Source of the DNA: an uncultured Clostridia bacterium
GTDB taxonomy: Bacteria > Bacillota > Clostridia > Lutisporales > Lutisporaceae
Direction of reading: 5' to 3'
Assembly: GCA_937930535.1 (NCBI GenBank)
Contig: CALGKJ010000080.1
Span: 1-64,000, forward strand
Length of the DNA stretch: 64,000 nt
Part shown: piece after piece, positions 1-9,062 of the stretch
How the letters are laid out: every line of letters begins with the position of its first letter
Position numbering within the stretch: position 1 is the stretch's first letter
Notes under the pieces: generated by a model
The model's database searches: none
Told to the model about the DNA's origin: nothing
What the model saw: only the letters and a program-made list of their open reading frames with translations
Translations under genes and position numbers: made by a program

Positions 1-256
1 TTGAACTTTTTTTATATAGAGGTTCTTTGGCTTAAGGCATACCTTGATATTATGAAGATAACATTACATAATAATAAAATAAAGCTATAGAATATACTGA
101 CAAAATAATTTATTATATTATATATGCAATATTATATAAAGTGCCTGTTATGCCAAAAATCCTATAGTAAAGTTTTAAAGCGCATATATGTGTTTTGTTA
201 AACAAATGTCATCAAATTCATAACATCTAAATTAAAGCTTTTGGAGGTAATAAAGT

Positions 257-832
257 ATGAAAGAAATTGATGCAAGAGGGTTAAATTGTCCCCAGCCTGT
301 TATACTGACAAAGAAGGCATTAGAGGAGATGCTGGAGGGAGAAATAATTACAATAGTAGATAATATTACTGCAAGGGAAAATGTATCAAGGCTTGCAGCT
401 AATCTTAACTGTGAATTTGAGGTAGCAGACAAGGATAACTGCTATCATATCAAAATTAAAAAGCTTGGAAAGACTGAAAATATACAAAATGAAGAGGATA
501 TTGTGGTTGTAATAACCTCTGATAAGCTAGGCAGAGGGGAGGACGCTTTAGGAACTGTACTTATGAAAGCATATACCTATACTCTTACAGAAGCTGCACC
601 AGCTCCAAAAGCAGTAATACTTATCAATAGCGGAGTGAAGCTTGTATGTGAAGGCTCTGAGGCATTGGTTAATCTGGAAAAGCTTCATAGCATGGGTGTA
701 GAAATAATAAGCTGTGGAACCTGCCTTGACTTTTATAACATCAAGGATAATCTTAAGATAGGTATAGTTGGAAACATGTATATGATAGTAGAAAAAATGA
801 ACAAAGCGGCAAAGGTTATTAATATAGCATAA
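257..832 (+). CDS. yedF: YedF-type selenium metabolism protein (TusA domain + DsrE-like domain)
   Basis: The 191-residue protein opens with a TusA/SirA-like domain carrying the CPxP motif (C11-P-Q-P14) within a DARGLNCP context. A DsrE/F-like domain follows (about residues 80-190) with a CGTC pair at 153-156. This two-domain layout is that of YedF, which occurs with selenium-metabolism genes. The TusA Cys is expected to carry sulfur or selenium as a persulfide-type adduct; the exact reaction is not settled. The start ATG follows GGAGGTAATAAAGT. It is a cytosolic protein with no signal or membrane segment. The gene stands 38 bp ahead of the mechanosensitive channel gene and may be co-transcribed with it. 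No other selenium gene is in the window. The family assignment is firm; the role is known family context only. Confidence 0.85.
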   Translation: MKEIDARGLNCPQPVILTKKALEEMLEGEIITIVDNITARENVSRLAANLNCEFEVADKDNCYHIKIKKLGKTENIQNEEDIVVVITSDKLGRGEDALGTVLMKAYTYTLTEAAPAPKAVILINSGVKLVCEGSEALVNLEKLHSMGVEIISCGTCLDFYNIKDNLKIGIVGNMYMIVEKMNKAAKVINIA

Positions 833-870
833 AATGCGATTAATTCAGAATTAATTTTGGGGGGGATCTT

Positions 871-1728
871 ATGGAAGGATTTTATGAATTACTTCATAGT
901 TATACTGGTATAAATGCTGATACTATCAGCAAATATTTTTCTATATTTTTAAAAATCGTTGTAATACTAATAACTGCCAAGCTTATTATTTATGTTTCTA
1001 ATCGTGTTATTGTAAATATTTTTAAGCTTTCGCCTAAGCTAAGGATGGAAGAACGAAAGACAGTAACTCTGACGGGAATTCTAAGAAGTGTAATAAAATA
1101 TACTGTATATATTATCATGGTTATATCAATACTTGAGGCATTGGAGATACCCACTCAGCCTTTACTTGCCACAGCAGGTCTTGGTGGTCTGGCAATTGGT
1201 TTTGGAGCGCAAAGCTTGGTCAAGGATGTTTTTACAGGCTTTTTTATACTCTTTGAGGATCAGTATAGTGTGGGAGATTTTGTTACGATCAATGGAATTA
1301 CTGGTACTGTAGAGGAGCTGGGTCTTAGAGTAACTAAGATAAGATCCTTTAAGGGTGAAATAAACATAATACCTAATGGAGAGGTAAAAATCGTAACTAA
1401 TTTATCCAGGGGCAATTCTGTAGCTGTTGTGGAAGTAGGAATCAGCTATGAGTGCGATGAAGAAAAAGCCATAATGGTACTGGATGAAGCAGCTAATAAA
1501 TATTATAATAATAATCCAGACAAGGTAGTAGAAAAGCCGGAGGTTCAAGGCATAATAAGCTTTGGACAGTCAGAGGTTGTAATCAGAACAATTATAAGAA
1601 CCGTTCCATTAATGCATTGGAAGGTTGAAAGGGAAATAAGGAAGGAAATTCTTGAGGCATTTAAGGCTAATGACATTGAGATACCTTATCCGAGAAGAGT
1701 AATAATTGAAAACAAAAATCATTCGTAG
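871..1728 (+). CDS. Small-conductance mechanosensitive channel, MscS family
   Basis: This 285-residue protein has three hydrophobic segments (about residues 20-45, 68-92, 95-130). The third is Gly/Ala-rich (GLGGLAIGFGAQSLVKD), the pore-lining helix signature of MscS channels. The beta-domain follows (VGDFVTINGITGTVEELGLR), then an alpha/beta cytoplasmic domain to the C terminus. The length matches the short MscS type. Such channels open under membrane tension and release solutes during osmotic downshock. The start ATG lies 6-7 nt after a GGGGGGGA Shine-Dalgarno sequence. A copy of repeat A lies directly downstream (1735-1820). In other Firmicutes a member of this family often sits just upstream of DUF951 and rpsF, which agrees with the position here. 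Confidence 0.9.
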   Translation: MEGFYELLHSYTGINADTISKYFSIFLKIVVILITAKLIIYVSNRVIVNIFKLSPKLRMEERKTVTLTGILRSVIKYTVYIIMVISILEALEIPTQPLLATAGLGGLAIGFGAQSLVKDVFTGFFILFEDQYSVGDFVTINGITGTVEELGLRVTKIRSFKGEINIIPNGEVKIVTNLSRGNSVAVVEVGISYECDEEKAIMVLDEAANKYYNNNPDKVVEKPEVQGIISFGQSEVVIRTIIRTVPLMHWKVEREIRKEILEAFKANDIEIPYPRRVIIENKNHS

Positions 1729-1734
1729 TACTCA

Positions 1735-1820
1735 TTATAGAGTTGGTTATCTATAAAGAGAAACAACTTCAAAACTAAATGTATACAGTTGTTTCTCACA
1801 AAGAGTTAGTTATCTATAGT
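1735..1820 (+). repeat. Repeat A, copy 1 (variant arms)
   Basis: Core hairpin GAGAAACAACT ... AGTTGTTTCTC (about 1757-1798) is the hallmark of family A. In this copy it is flanked by related GTTGGTTATCTATA and GTTAGTTATCTATAG segments instead of the AGCAACTC hairpin of copies 2 and 3. It ends a few bases before the DUF951 ribosome-binding site. Confidence 0.75.
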
Positions 1821-1835
1821 AACAGGAGGTTTAGC

Positions 1836-2060
1836 ATGTATTATCCTAAAAAATTCTATGTTGGAGATATAGTAGAAACTAAAAAAGAGCATCCATGCGG
1901 CAGCAAGCAATGGGAAGTAATACGTGTAGGAGCTGATTTTAAGATAAAATGTATTGGATGCAGCCGGATTGTAATGCTTCCAAGACCTAAGTTTGAAAAA
2001 TCGGTTAAGAAAACAATAAAAAGTGCTGCTCCTGAAGAAAATAATATAGAAAATAGTTGA
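1836..2060 (+). CDS. DUF951 family small protein
   Basis: The protein has 74 residues and starts MYYPKKFYVGDIVETKKEHPCGS, matching the DUF951 family. The function of this family is not established. It has three Cys residues (in PCGS and KCIGC contexts) and a conserved KKxHPCG patch that could bind metal or RNA (inference). The ATG at 1836 is chosen because AGGAGG lies 7 nt upstream. An upstream in-frame ATG at 1779 would place 19 extra residues inside repeat A and has no ribosome-binding site. DUF951 genes commonly lie just before rpsF in Firmicutes, as here. Confidence 0.85.
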   Translation: MYYPKKFYVGDIVETKKEHPCGSKQWEVIRVGADFKIKCIGCSRIVMLPRPKFEKSVKKTIKSAAPEENNIENS

Positions 2061-2146
2061 TATTTAGTTTTATAAGTGATATAATTTATAATTGCGCGTA
2101 AAGTATTTTGTCTATGATAATTTAAGACATGATATTTTCGAAAATT

Positions 2147-2184
2147 CCTCGCTCTATCCTGGTGGTAGGGCCGTTAGTCCGAGG
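2147..2184 (+). promoter_or_regulatory. S6:S18 ribosomal-protein leader-like hairpin upstream of rpsF
   Basis: An outer stem CCTCG (2147-2151) / CGAGG (2180-2184) encloses an inner TCCT/AGGG stem, with an unpaired GGGCCGTTAG stretch on the 3' side that contains a CCG (2171-2173). A bulged CCG beside a short stem is the hallmark of the leader bound by the S6-S18 complex for autoregulation of rpsF operons. It lies 17 nt before the rpsF start. The fold was made by hand. Confidence 0.6.
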
Positions 2185-2200
2185 GGAGGAGGTGAATTTA

Positions 2201-2488
2201 GTGAGAAATAAGTATGAAACTATATACATAATCAAACCTACAGTTGATGAAGAAGGTGTAAAGGCTTTGGTTGAAAAATTCAAGGCAATCATCCTAGCTG
2301 ATGGTGAGATTGATACTTTAGACGAGTGGGGCAAGAGAAAGCTTGCTTACTTGATAGATGATATCGGTGAAGGTTATTATGTGTATACAAAATATAGTGC
2401 CGCTCGTGAAATACCAAAAGAGCTTGATAGAGTATTTGGTATAACAGAGGACATACTAAGACACATGACTATCAGATTGGAACAATAA
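2201..2488 (+). CDS. rpsF: 30S ribosomal protein S6
   Basis: Ribosomal protein S6 has 95 residues (MRNKYETIYIIKPTVDEEGVK ... RHMTIRLEQ) and a single ferredoxin-like domain. It binds 16S rRNA as a heterodimer with S18, encoded two genes downstream. The GTG start at 2201 is chosen because GGAGGAGGTG lies just upstream and because S6 proteins begin close to the YETxYIIKP strand. The longer ATG frame from 2129 would translate through the regulatory leader. It is the first gene of the classic rpsF-ssb-rpsR operon. Confidence 0.95.
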   Translation: MRNKYETIYIIKPTVDEEGVKALVEKFKAIILADGEIDTLDEWGKRKLAYLIDDIGEGYYVYTKYSAAREIPKELDRVFGITEDILRHMTIRLEQ

Positions 2489-2540
2489 TTGCAGCAAATT
2501 AATAGTAATATAAATAGTATAATAAATAGGCGGTGTTTTT

Positions 2541-2945
2541 ATGTTAAATAAGGTTGCCCTGGTAGGCAGACTGACAAAAGACCCCGAAATGAGATATACA
2601 GCGAATAATCAGACTCCTGTTGCAAAGTTTACTGTTGCGGTTACTAGAACCTTCAAAAAAGAAGGTCAGCCGGATGCAGATTTCATACCAGTCGTGGTAT
2701 GGGGCAAACAGGCTGAAAACTGCGGCAGATATATTGCAAAGGGCAGATTAGTAGCTGTATCTGGAAGACTTCAGACCAGAAGCTGGGATGACCAGGATGG
2801 TAAAAGGCATTATGCTACTGAAGTAATAGCTGATGAAGTTGATTTTTTAGATAGAGGTTCTGATTCAAAAGGACAGGGTGCAGATTATGGAATGGGTAAT
2901 GATGATTTCCACCCTGTTGATGGAGAAGACGATCTCCCATTTTAG
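2541..2945 (+). CDS. ssb: Single-stranded DNA-binding protein
   Basis: The protein has 134 residues. An OB fold covers about residues 1-105 (MLNKVALVGRLTKDPEMRYT ... FIPVVVWGKQAENC ... GRLVAVSGRLQTRSW), followed by a short acidic linker and the C-terminal tip DDLPF that recruits replication and repair partners. It coats single-stranded DNA as a tetramer. The linker is shorter than in Bacillus SsbA. It lies between rpsF and rpsR, the conserved order, so expression is probably coupled to ribosomal protein levels. Confidence 0.95.
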   Translation: MLNKVALVGRLTKDPEMRYTANNQTPVAKFTVAVTRTFKKEGQPDADFIPVVVWGKQAENCGRYIAKGRLVAVSGRLQTRSWDDQDGKRHYATEVIADEVDFLDRGSDSKGQGADYGMGNDDFHPVDGEDDLPF

Positions 2946-2965
2946 GTAGATAGGAGGGAAATGAT

Positions 2966-3226
2966 TTGAATAGAAGAGGCGGCGAAAGACAAGGCGGCGG
3001 CGGCGGAAAAATGCGTAAGCCTAAGAAACGCGTTTGCAACTTTTGTATCGACAAAGTTGAACATATAGACTACAAAGATATTAGCAAAATCAGAAGATAT
3101 ATAACTGAAAGAGGAAAGATAATTCCAAGAAGAATTTCCGGTAACTGTGCTAAGCACCAAAGACAGCTTACAGTTGCTATAAAGAGAGCTAGAAATATAG
3201 CTTTCCTACCTTTCACAGCTGAATAA
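2966..3226 (+). CDS. rpsR: 30S ribosomal protein S18
   Basis: S18 has 86 residues with a Gly/Arg-rich N terminus, then [19 protein letters not shown] and the conserved [19 protein letters not shown] core. The start is TTG at 2966, 10 nt after TAGGAGGG; no ATG fits better. The CxxC (CNFC) suggests a zinc-type S18 (inference). It is the last gene of the operon, and a G+C-rich hairpin with a T-run follows. Confidence 0.95.
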   Translation: MNRRGGERQGGGGGKMRKPKKRVCNFCIDKVEHIDYKDISKIRRYITERGKIIPRRISGNCAKHQRQLTVAIKRARNIAFLPFTAE

Positions 3227-3232
3227 AGCGAT

Positions 3233-3262
3233 AAAGTCCGGTATATCCGGGCTTTTATTTTT
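3233..3262 (+). terminator. Intrinsic terminator of the rpsF-ssb-rpsR operon
   Basis: AAAGTCCGG / CCGGGCTTT stem with a TATAT loop, followed by TTATTTTT. Confidence 0.85.
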
Positions 3263-3278
3263 AGTGCAAGCAATAATA

Positions 3279-3320
3279 AAACCACTAATCTATATCATAT
3301 AAATTAGTGGTTTATTTTTT
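3279..3320. terminator. Bidirectional terminator between rpsR and the lipoprotein genes
   Basis: Perfect 11-bp stem AAACCACTAAT (3279-3289) / ATTAGTGGTTT (3303-3313) with TTATTTTTT to the right and an A-rich stretch to the left. It would end the minus-strand lipoprotein transcript at 3319. Confidence 0.8.
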
Positions 3321-3957
3321 ACTTAAATTTTACTGTGTTGAGTATATCACTTAACTCCTTGTACTCTTCGTCATTTGTATAGGTTAAAGTAAATATTAGA
3401 GCATGGTCTTTTATAAGTGTTACATATTGCTTTTGTTTAAGTGTAAAGCCTTCCAGCTCCATACTTAAATCGAATGCCTTAAATTCTTTGTTTCCAAGCT
3501 TTTCTGTAGTGATCTCACCAAAGGTATAGGGCATACCTGCCTGCTCCATTGCAGTTTTTGTTGCTGTTAGATAATCTTCAGCGTTTTTAATAGTAACATC
3601 TGTAACCAGCTTTAAGTTTTCTGATAATAGGTTTATGTTTGGATTTAAGCCTTCTGAGTAGGTCATTGGATACTTAGCTGCCATTGCAAGGGCTAGGACT
3701 CTTAGTTTTTCCGGATCCAGTGCATTGTCACCTTCAGCAGCGTTTTCATTGCTTGAGGTTGTAAATTCATCAAGTTCTTCCTTTGTAGCTATATTCCAGC
3801 CTTCTGTGACTTTAAACTCAAGGTTAAAATATTTATTAGTATAGGTATTGTCTTTCATTTCACCGAAGGTAATCTTTTCTTCTTTTTTTGCACAGCCCAT
3901 GGATAGTATAAGTGATACAATTAGTAACACCACTATTATTTTTTTTGAAATTTTCAT
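3319..3957 (-). CDS. Putative lipoprotein, paralogue 1
   Basis: The protein has 212 residues. A lipoprotein signal peptide ends in LSMGC (lipid-attachment C22), so it is probably anchored on the outer face of the membrane. The mature part contains FGEMKDNTYTNKYFNLEFKVTEGWNIATKEEL, a pattern like small Clostridia lipoproteins that share a PsbP/DUF-type fold (inference from pattern only). It shares the same frame of motifs with the neighbouring gene (ITFGEMKDNTYTN vs VTLGEINDNTYTN; QAGMPYTF vs QAGLPYTF), so the two are tandem duplicates. ATG start with GGAGGAGAT upstream. I do not recognise a function. Confidence 0.75.
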   Translation of the reverse strand: MKISKKIIVVLLIVSLILSMGCAKKEEKITFGEMKDNTYTNKYFNLEFKVTEGWNIATKEELDEFTTSSNENAAEGDNALDPEKLRVLALAMAAKYPMTYSEGLNPNINLLSENLKLVTDVTIKNAEDYLTATKTAMEQAGMPYTFGEITTEKLGNKEFKAFDLSMELEGFTLKQKQYVTLIKDHALIFTLTYTNDEEYKELSDILNTVKFK

Positions 3958-4002
3958 AAAATCTCCTCCTTAAATATACTGACAAGTATATGAATCCCTA
4001 AT

Positions 4003-4647
4003 CTATAGCTTTACGGTATTAAGGGTATTTTTTAGTTGAGAGTATTCTTCCTCTGTTGTATAGCTGAGTATAAAGTTCAAAGCATAACCTTCTATTATGG
4101 CTGTATGATACCTTTGTGTTATAACTAAATCACCAAGATTTATAGTAGCATCCATAGTTGTAAATTCTTTGCCGCCGATACTCTCTTTACCATACTCCGA
4201 GAAGGTATATGGCAAGCCGGCTTGCTGCATAAGAGTTTTTGCAGAGTCAAGATAATTCTTGCCAGTCTTTACAGATGCTCCTGCCAAGCCTAAATTCTCT
4301 GCAATACACATAAAATTAGGATTAACACCTTCATTATAATTTAAGGGATGCTTAAATATAAATAAAAGGTTAAGAGTTTTCAGCTTTGCTAAATCAAGCT
4401 GTTTTTCCAGTTTTTTATCATCTCCTGATATTGCTTGATTACCCATATTAGTTAGTTGATCCATTTCTTCCTTTGTTGCAAGATACCAGTCTTTGGGAAT
4501 GTCAATTTTCATGTTGAAGAAATCATTTGTATAGGTGTTGTCATTAATTTCTCCCAAGGTTACATCATTAGTCTTTTTAGTGCATCCGATTAAAAATATG
4601 CTTAATAATATTAATAGGATAACCAATGAATTTTTCAGTGCTTTCAT
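4003..4647 (-). CDS. Putative lipoprotein, paralogue 2
   Basis: The protein has 214 residues with a lipobox FLIGC (C22). It parallels paralogue 1 along its full length: EINDNTYTNDFFNMKIDIPKDWYLATKEEMDQL, then MQQAGLPYTFSE, then a C-terminal ILSYTTEEEYSQLKNTLNTVKL. It lies 45 bp upstream of paralogue 1 on the same strand, and AAAGGAGT precedes the start. The two probably form an operon read leftward. Function unknown; surface location is inferred from the lipobox. Confidence 0.75.
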   Translation of the reverse strand: MKALKNSLVILLILLSIFLIGCTKKTNDVTLGEINDNTYTNDFFNMKIDIPKDWYLATKEEMDQLTNMGNQAISGDDKKLEKQLDLAKLKTLNLLFIFKHPLNYNEGVNPNFMCIAENLGLAGASVKTGKNYLDSAKTLMQQAGLPYTFSEYGKESIGGKEFTTMDATINLGDLVITQRYHTAIIEGYALNFILSYTTEEEYSQLKNTLNTVKL

Positions 4648-4664
4648 ATTATTACTCCTTTCAG

Positions 4665-4772
4665 ATGTTATAGAGAAACAACTTCAAAATTAAATTTATC
4701 CAGTTGTTTCTCACAAAAAGATTAGCAACTCTTAACGAAAAGTATTTTGAGTTTAAGAGTTGGCTATCTAAT
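4665..4772 (+). repeat. Repeat A, copy 2
   Basis: First hairpin GAGAAACAACT (4673-4683) / AGTTGTTTCTC (4702-4712). Then comes a second imperfect hairpin AGCAACTCTTAACG ... TTTAAGAGTTGGCT (about 4722-4766). It starts about 15 bp before the ATG of paralogue 2, on its upstream side. Confidence 0.85.
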
Positions 4773-5050
4773 AAAAAGTACAAAACAAGTTATTCTTTTG
4801 TTATATTGCATAACATAGGATATATCTTGCTGTAGTGTACTCTGTGTAAAATATAAATGGTATTAACAGCTTTTATGTATATATCAAAAAACCATTTATA
4901 TGGCAATAAGTCAATTCAATCATAGACTTATTGCTAAGTCAACAATAATTTGCTTTATATAGAAAGTGCTGAAGAAACACACACTATATTTACATTAGTT
5001 GCCTGTTACTATTTTGTGTGTTAATATAAATATAGATTTTTAACAAAATA
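4773..5050. other. Non-coding AT-rich spacer between repeat A copies
   Basis: I see no credible ORF. The stretch holds AT-rich DNA with weak inverted segments (for example CACACACTATAT ... TTTTGTGTG, about 4979-5020). It lies between two A copies in the same orientation. Confidence 0.4.
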
Positions 5051-5051
5051 C

Positions 5052-5156
5052 ATATAGAGAAACAACTTCAAAATTAAAACATTTCAGTTGTTTCTCACAA
5101 AGAGATTAGCAACTCTTAACGAAAAGTATTTTGAGTTTTAGAGTTGCTAACCTGTA
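5052..5156 (+). repeat. Repeat A, copy 3 (most complete)
   Basis: Hairpin 1 is GAGAAACAACT (5057-5067) / AGTTGTTTCTC (5086-5096). Hairpin 2 is TTAGCAACTC (5106-5115) / GAGTTGCTAA (5141-5150), with perfect arms. The sequence between the hairpin-2 arms is nearly identical to that in copies 2, 4, 5 and 6. Confidence 0.9.
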
Positions 5157-5217
5157 GTTTATCTTATGCACTTATAGTTATAATCATTCAGTAAGCACAT
5201 TTGTTATAATGCAATAA

Positions 5218-5285
5218 TATAGGGAAGCAACCATAAAACTTAACTTATCTATGGCTAGTTATTGCTTTCTATATAGGTTTTTGTT
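5218..5285 (+). repeat. Repeat B, copy 1
   Basis: AGGGAAGCAACCATAAAACT at the left and TTGCTTTCTATATAGGTTTT at the right. The GAAGCAA/TTGCTTT pair forms a long-loop stem. It ends next to the mazG-like ribosome-binding site. Confidence 0.8.
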
Positions 5286-5297
5286 GGGAGGATATAA

Positions 5298-5618
5298 ATG
5301 TTCAATAATGAAACTGACATTACTAAAAACATTAGAGTAATTGAATTCCTTAAAAGTGAACTTTTAACAACAGTAGCTTCTTTATATCAAGTGTTGTTGA
5401 AGGGTACAAAGGTGACACAGGAAATAATTGTAGATATATTAGCAAATCTTATTTTGGTAACTTATCTATTGGGTAAAAGACTAGGTGTTGCTTTTTCTGT
5501 AATCGATACTAAAATTCAGGATAAAATAAGAATAGGTATGCTGGAGGATCATGAAACAGAAAAATGGTATGGTGATCTTTCAGACCTAAGTGATTACCTG
5601 AAAAAGAATAAGAAGTAG
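5298..5618 (+). CDS. MazG-like family protein
   Basis: The protein has 106 residues (MFNNETDITKNIRVIEFLKSELL ... RIGMLEDHETEKWYGDLSDLSDYLKKNKK). It resembles the small MazG-like proteins encoded just upstream of yybS in many Clostridia. It is mostly helical, as expected for an all-alpha NTP pyrophosphatase-like fold. It lacks a clear full set of the acidic metal-binding residues of true MazG, so activity is uncertain. ATG start with GGGAGGAT upstream. The next gene starts 9 bp downstream, so it probably leads the yybS-gdpP-rplI operon. Confidence 0.7.
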   Translation: MFNNETDITKNIRVIEFLKSELLTTVASLYQVLLKGTKVTQEIIVDILANLILVTYLLGKRLGVAFSVIDTKIQDKIRIGMLEDHETEKWYGDLSDLSDYLKKNKK

Positions 5619-5627
5619 AGGTGACTC

Positions 5628-6602
5628 ATGCAACGCTTAGATACTAAAGCAATGGTGGAAGGCGCAATATTTACTGCCATTACAGCTCTTATGGGCATAA
5701 TCATAATATATATACCTTTACTTTCGATTATGTCATATATATGGCCTGTTCCCATAGTTATAGTAGGCTATAGAAATGGCTTAAAAATAAGTATACTATC
5801 AGCTATTGCAGCATCCATTATTATATCCATGTTTACAACACTGGCAAATGGGGCTTTTTTAGTTGCTACACTGGGCTTGCCGGGAATCGTAATGGGATAT
5901 ATGCTAAATAGAAAAATAAAGGTTAATATAGTTGTTCTGATAACAGCAATAGTTTTGTCAATAACCTTGGTTATTTCTATGATAGGTACTATCTATATTT
6001 TTTCGCCTTCAGTCTTTGAAAAAATTAACAGCTTGGATACAGCTTTAGATGAGTTTATTAAAGAAACAAAAGAGGTATATATGAGCTTTGGTGCAGATGA
6101 AGAAACAATTCAGCAAATGCTAGATCGAATATATCAGATGTATGAAATGTTAAGAATTACTTTTCCTATATTAATAGTTGTCAGCAATTTGCCTCTGGCA
6201 TATATGATATTCAAGCTTACAAGGCTGATACTCAAAAGATTAGGCTACAATATTGATGATATGAGCAGCTTTAGTGAATGGGGACTGCCAAGGAATATTA
6301 GAGTACCTGCATTGTTTTTGATGGCTGCTGCACTTTTTAGTAAATATATAAATATTAGCTGGTTAAGTATTATTGCGGCAAATATCAGTGTACTGCTGTC
6401 ATTTGTTTTTTTGGTAATAGGGATATCTGTAGTGGCATTTTATCTTAATATTGCAGCTAAAAAGTATCAGATTCCAAGCGTTGCTAAAGCTATTTTAGCT
6501 ATAATGATTATTCTTATATTTATGATGTTCATACCTGCAATAGGAATAGTTGATACAGCGTTAGATATAAGAAAATGGGCTTCCGAGTTTAGGGAGGTGT
6601 AG
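5628..6602 (+). CDS. yybS: YybS family integral membrane protein (DUF2232)
   Basis: The protein has 324 residues and about eight hydrophobic segments, with a soluble helical stretch around residues 135-180. N-terminal MVEGAIFTAITALMGIIIIY and the overall pattern match DUF2232/YybS, an S-component-like membrane protein of unknown substrate. It is immediately upstream of gdpP and rplI, the order seen in Bacillus. Weak start context (AGAGGTGACTC before the ATG) suggests translational coupling to the mazG-like gene. Confidence 0.85.
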   Translation: MQRLDTKAMVEGAIFTAITALMGIIIIYIPLLSIMSYIWPVPIVIVGYRNGLKISILSAIAASIIISMFTTLANGAFLVATLGLPGIVMGYMLNRKIKVNIVVLITAIVLSITLVISMIGTIYIFSPSVFEKINSLDTALDEFIKETKEVYMSFGADEETIQQMLDRIYQMYEMLRITFPILIVVSNLPLAYMIFKLTRLILKRLGYNIDDMSSFSEWGLPRNIRVPALFLMAAALFSKYINISWLSIIAANISVLLSFVFLVIGISVVAFYLNIAAKKYQIPSVAKAILAIMIILIFMMFIPAIGIVDTALDIRKWASEFREV

Positions 6603-6603
6603 A

Positions 6604-8601
6604 ATGAAAAAGCATAAATTTCTGCAAATGCTGGTTCCTGATACATATATATATATATGGATAATTGCCATATCTGTATTTATTATCGGCTATTATAACT
6701 TAATATTGGGCTTTATTGGTGTAGGACTTTTGGGATATCTTATATTTCATTTTTTTCGTACAGCCAATAGAAAAAGGGAAGAGCTGCGATCATATATAGA
6801 GAATCTTTCCGAAAATGTAGATACAGCAACCAAAAACGCAATTTTAAATCTGCCCTTTCCTCTGGTTATTATAGATGATCATGGGATTATTAACTGGTAT
6901 AATCTGCTTTTTGCTAATATATTCCAAGGCGAGTATATTCTTGATAAAAAGCTGTCCAGCTATCTTACTGGAGTGGATATCGGCAGAATACTGAAAAACA
7001 GTATAGAAGAGTTTAAAAACATAAATATTAAGGATAGATATTATGATATTTATTGTAACCTGATATCATTGCCAGAAAGCAAAAATCATAAGAATATTAT
7101 TATTATGTATTTTGTTGATAAAACTGATTATATTAGCATTAAGAATAAATATAATGAAGAAAAAAATGTAATAGGTATATTGCAGGTTGATAATTACGAT
7201 GAGGTGCTTAAGGAGGCCGACGAGCTTTCAAGACCTGCTTTGGTAGCCGAGGTAGATAGAAAAATCAACGCATGGGCTGCCAATTATAATGCAGCTATAC
7301 AAAAATTCTCTAACGGTGATTATCTGCTTTTTCTAAATTATAAGCAACTGCTGGAGATTGAGGCGAAAAGATTTGATATACTTGATGCTGTAAGAGAAAT
7401 TAACTCAGGAAACAGGATTCCCTTGACACTGAGTATAGGAATAGGCTTAAATGGCAAAACCAACGCAGAGCTTCACGGCTTTAGCAGAAGTGCCATGGAT
7501 ATTGCATTAGGCAGAGGCGGCGATCAAGCTGTTGTAAAGGATAATGACAAGCTTTCGTTTTATGGTGGAAAAACAAAGGCTGTAGAAAAGAGAACAAGGG
7601 TAAAGGCAAGAGTAATAGCCTATGCATTGCGTCAGCTTATTGAGCAAAGCGATAATGTAATCATCATGGGACATGAAATGCCGGATCTTGACTGCATTGG
7701 AGCCGCCCTTGGCTTATATAGATGTTGTAAAAATTTGAATAAGAGTACTAAAATAGTTTTGAATAAGGTTAATGCAGCAATTGAAAATCTTTGGATTGAG
7801 CTGAAAGAGGATAATGAATATTCAGATGTATTTATTAATTCTCAGGAAGCACTTATGACTGTTAATGATCATACTCTGCTGGTTGTGGTAGATGTACATA
7901 GACCAAGCTTTACCGAGTGCAGACAATTATTTGACAAGGTAGAAAAGGTAGCTGTTATTGATCACCATAGAAGGGGAACTGAATTTATAGAGGATGCTGT
8001 TATAACTTATATTGAACCTTATGCATCCTCAACAAGTGAGCTGGTTACTGAAATACTTCAATACATGTTTGAGAAAATTAAGTTAAAACAGATTGAGGCA
8101 GAAGCACTGCTGGCAGGTATATTTATAGATACTAAAAACTTTTCCTTTCAAACTGGTGTAAGAACCTTTGAAGCGGCCTCCTTTTTAAGAAAGGCTGGTG
8201 CTGATACAATTCTTACCAAGCAGCTTTTTCAGGATGATATCGAAACCTTTGTCACAAGGGCTGATGTAGTTAAAAATGCACAAATGTTCAAAAAAAGTAT
8301 AGCAATATCGGTTATACCTCAGAATGCAAAAAGTCCTTCTCTGGTAGCAGCTCAGGCGGCAGATGAATTACTAAATATTAAAGGTATTAACGCCTCATTT
8401 GTACTATCAAGAGTCAATGGGGATATATTTATAAGCGGCAGGTCACTGGGAGACATAAATGTACAGGTTGTGCTTGAAAAGCTGGGAGGTGGAGGTCACC
8501 TTACCGTAGCAGGTGCGCAGCTATCAGAAATATCCTTGGAAGAGGGAATTACTTTAGTAAAAAGAGCCATAGATGAATACTTTAAGGAAGGTGAACGATA
8601 A
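6604..8601 (+). CDS. gdpP: Cyclic-di-AMP phosphodiesterase GdpP (DHH family)
   Basis: The protein has 665 residues. Two N-terminal membrane helices (about 12-55) are followed by a PAS-like region (about 80-150), a degenerate GGDEF domain (about 175-300) and a DHH-DHHA1 phosphoesterase. The catalytic motifs are visible: [11 protein letters not shown] from G356, the DHH triad at 453-455, and GGGGH at 628-632. GdpP hydrolyses the second messenger c-di-AMP, which controls potassium and osmotic balance and wall stress. The stop overlaps the rplI start by one base, so the two genes are coupled. The degenerate GGDEF lacks the usual catalytic motif, as is normal for the family. Confidence 0.95.
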   Translation: MKKHKFLQMLVPDTYIYIWIIAISVFIIGYYNLILGFIGVGLLGYLIFHFFRTANRKREELRSYIENLSENVDTATKNAILNLPFPLVIIDDHGIINWYNLLFANIFQGEYILDKKLSSYLTGVDIGRILKNSIEEFKNINIKDRYYDIYCNLISLPESKNHKNIIIMYFVDKTDYISIKNKYNEEKNVIGILQVDNYDEVLKEADELSRPALVAEVDRKINAWAANYNAAIQKFSNGDYLLFLNYKQLLEIEAKRFDILDAVREINSGNRIPLTLSIGIGLNGKTNAELHGFSRSAMDIALGRGGDQAVVKDNDKLSFYGGKTKAVEKRTRVKARVIAYALRQLIEQSDNVIIMGHEMPDLDCIGAALGLYRCCKNLNKSTKIVLNKVNAAIENLWIELKEDNEYSDVFINSQEALMTVNDHTLLVVVDVHRPSFTECRQLFDKVEKVAVIDHHRRGTEFIEDAVITYIEPYASSTSELVTEILQYMFEKIKLKQIEAEALLAGIFIDTKNFSFQTGVRTFEAASFLRKAGADTILTKQLFQDDIETFVTRADVVKNAQMFKKSIAISVIPQNAKSPSLVAAQAADELLNIKGINASFVLSRVNGDIFISGRSLGDINVQVVLEKLGGGGHLTVAGAQLSEISLEEGITLVKRAIDEYFKEGER

Positions 8602-9047
8602 TGAAGGTTATATTATTACAGGATGTTAAAAGCTTAGGAAAAAAAGACACAATAGTGAATGTAAGTGATGGTTATGCAAGAAATTTTCTTTTTCCCAAAA
8701 GTCTAGCAGTTGAGGCTACTGACAACAAATTAAAGGAAATTGATGATAAGAAGAAATCTGAACAGAACAGGAAGAATAAGGAGCTACAGGCTGCCAAAGA
8801 ACTTGCCGATAAATTAAGTAAGGTCGAAGTTAACATAAAGACAAAGGCAGGAGAAAACGGCAAGCTATTTGGTTCTATCACAAGTAAGGATATAGCAGAC
8901 GCAATAAAGGCGCAGAATAAAATAGATGTTGATAAAAAGAAGGTAGTACTTTCTGATCCTATAAAATCAGCGGGTACTTATCAAGTCGAGGTAAAGGTAT
9001 ATCCTGAAGTTTCTGCCAAGGTCACAGTCAAGATAACAGGAGAATAG
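8601..9047 (+). CDS. rplI: 50S ribosomal protein L9
   Basis: L9 has 148 residues. The N-terminal domain [33 protein letters not shown] binds 23S rRNA, a long charged helix connects the lobes (about 45-75), and a C-terminal domain follows. The length is the family norm. Its ATG overlaps the gdpP stop (AATGA-type junction) after GGAAGGTGA. Confidence 0.97.
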   Translation: MKVILLQDVKSLGKKDTIVNVSDGYARNFLFPKSLAVEATDNKLKEIDDKKKSEQNRKNKELQAAKELADKLSKVEVNIKTKAGENGKLFGSITSKDIADAIKAQNKIDVDKKKVVLSDPIKSAGTYQVEVKVYPEVSAKVTVKITGE

Positions 9048-9062
9048 GAAGGGGTCGTCCCA

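Noticed and set aside
1779-1835. Longer DUF951 start at 1779
   Set aside because: The extra residues are encoded by repeat A and no ribosome-binding site precedes that ATG.
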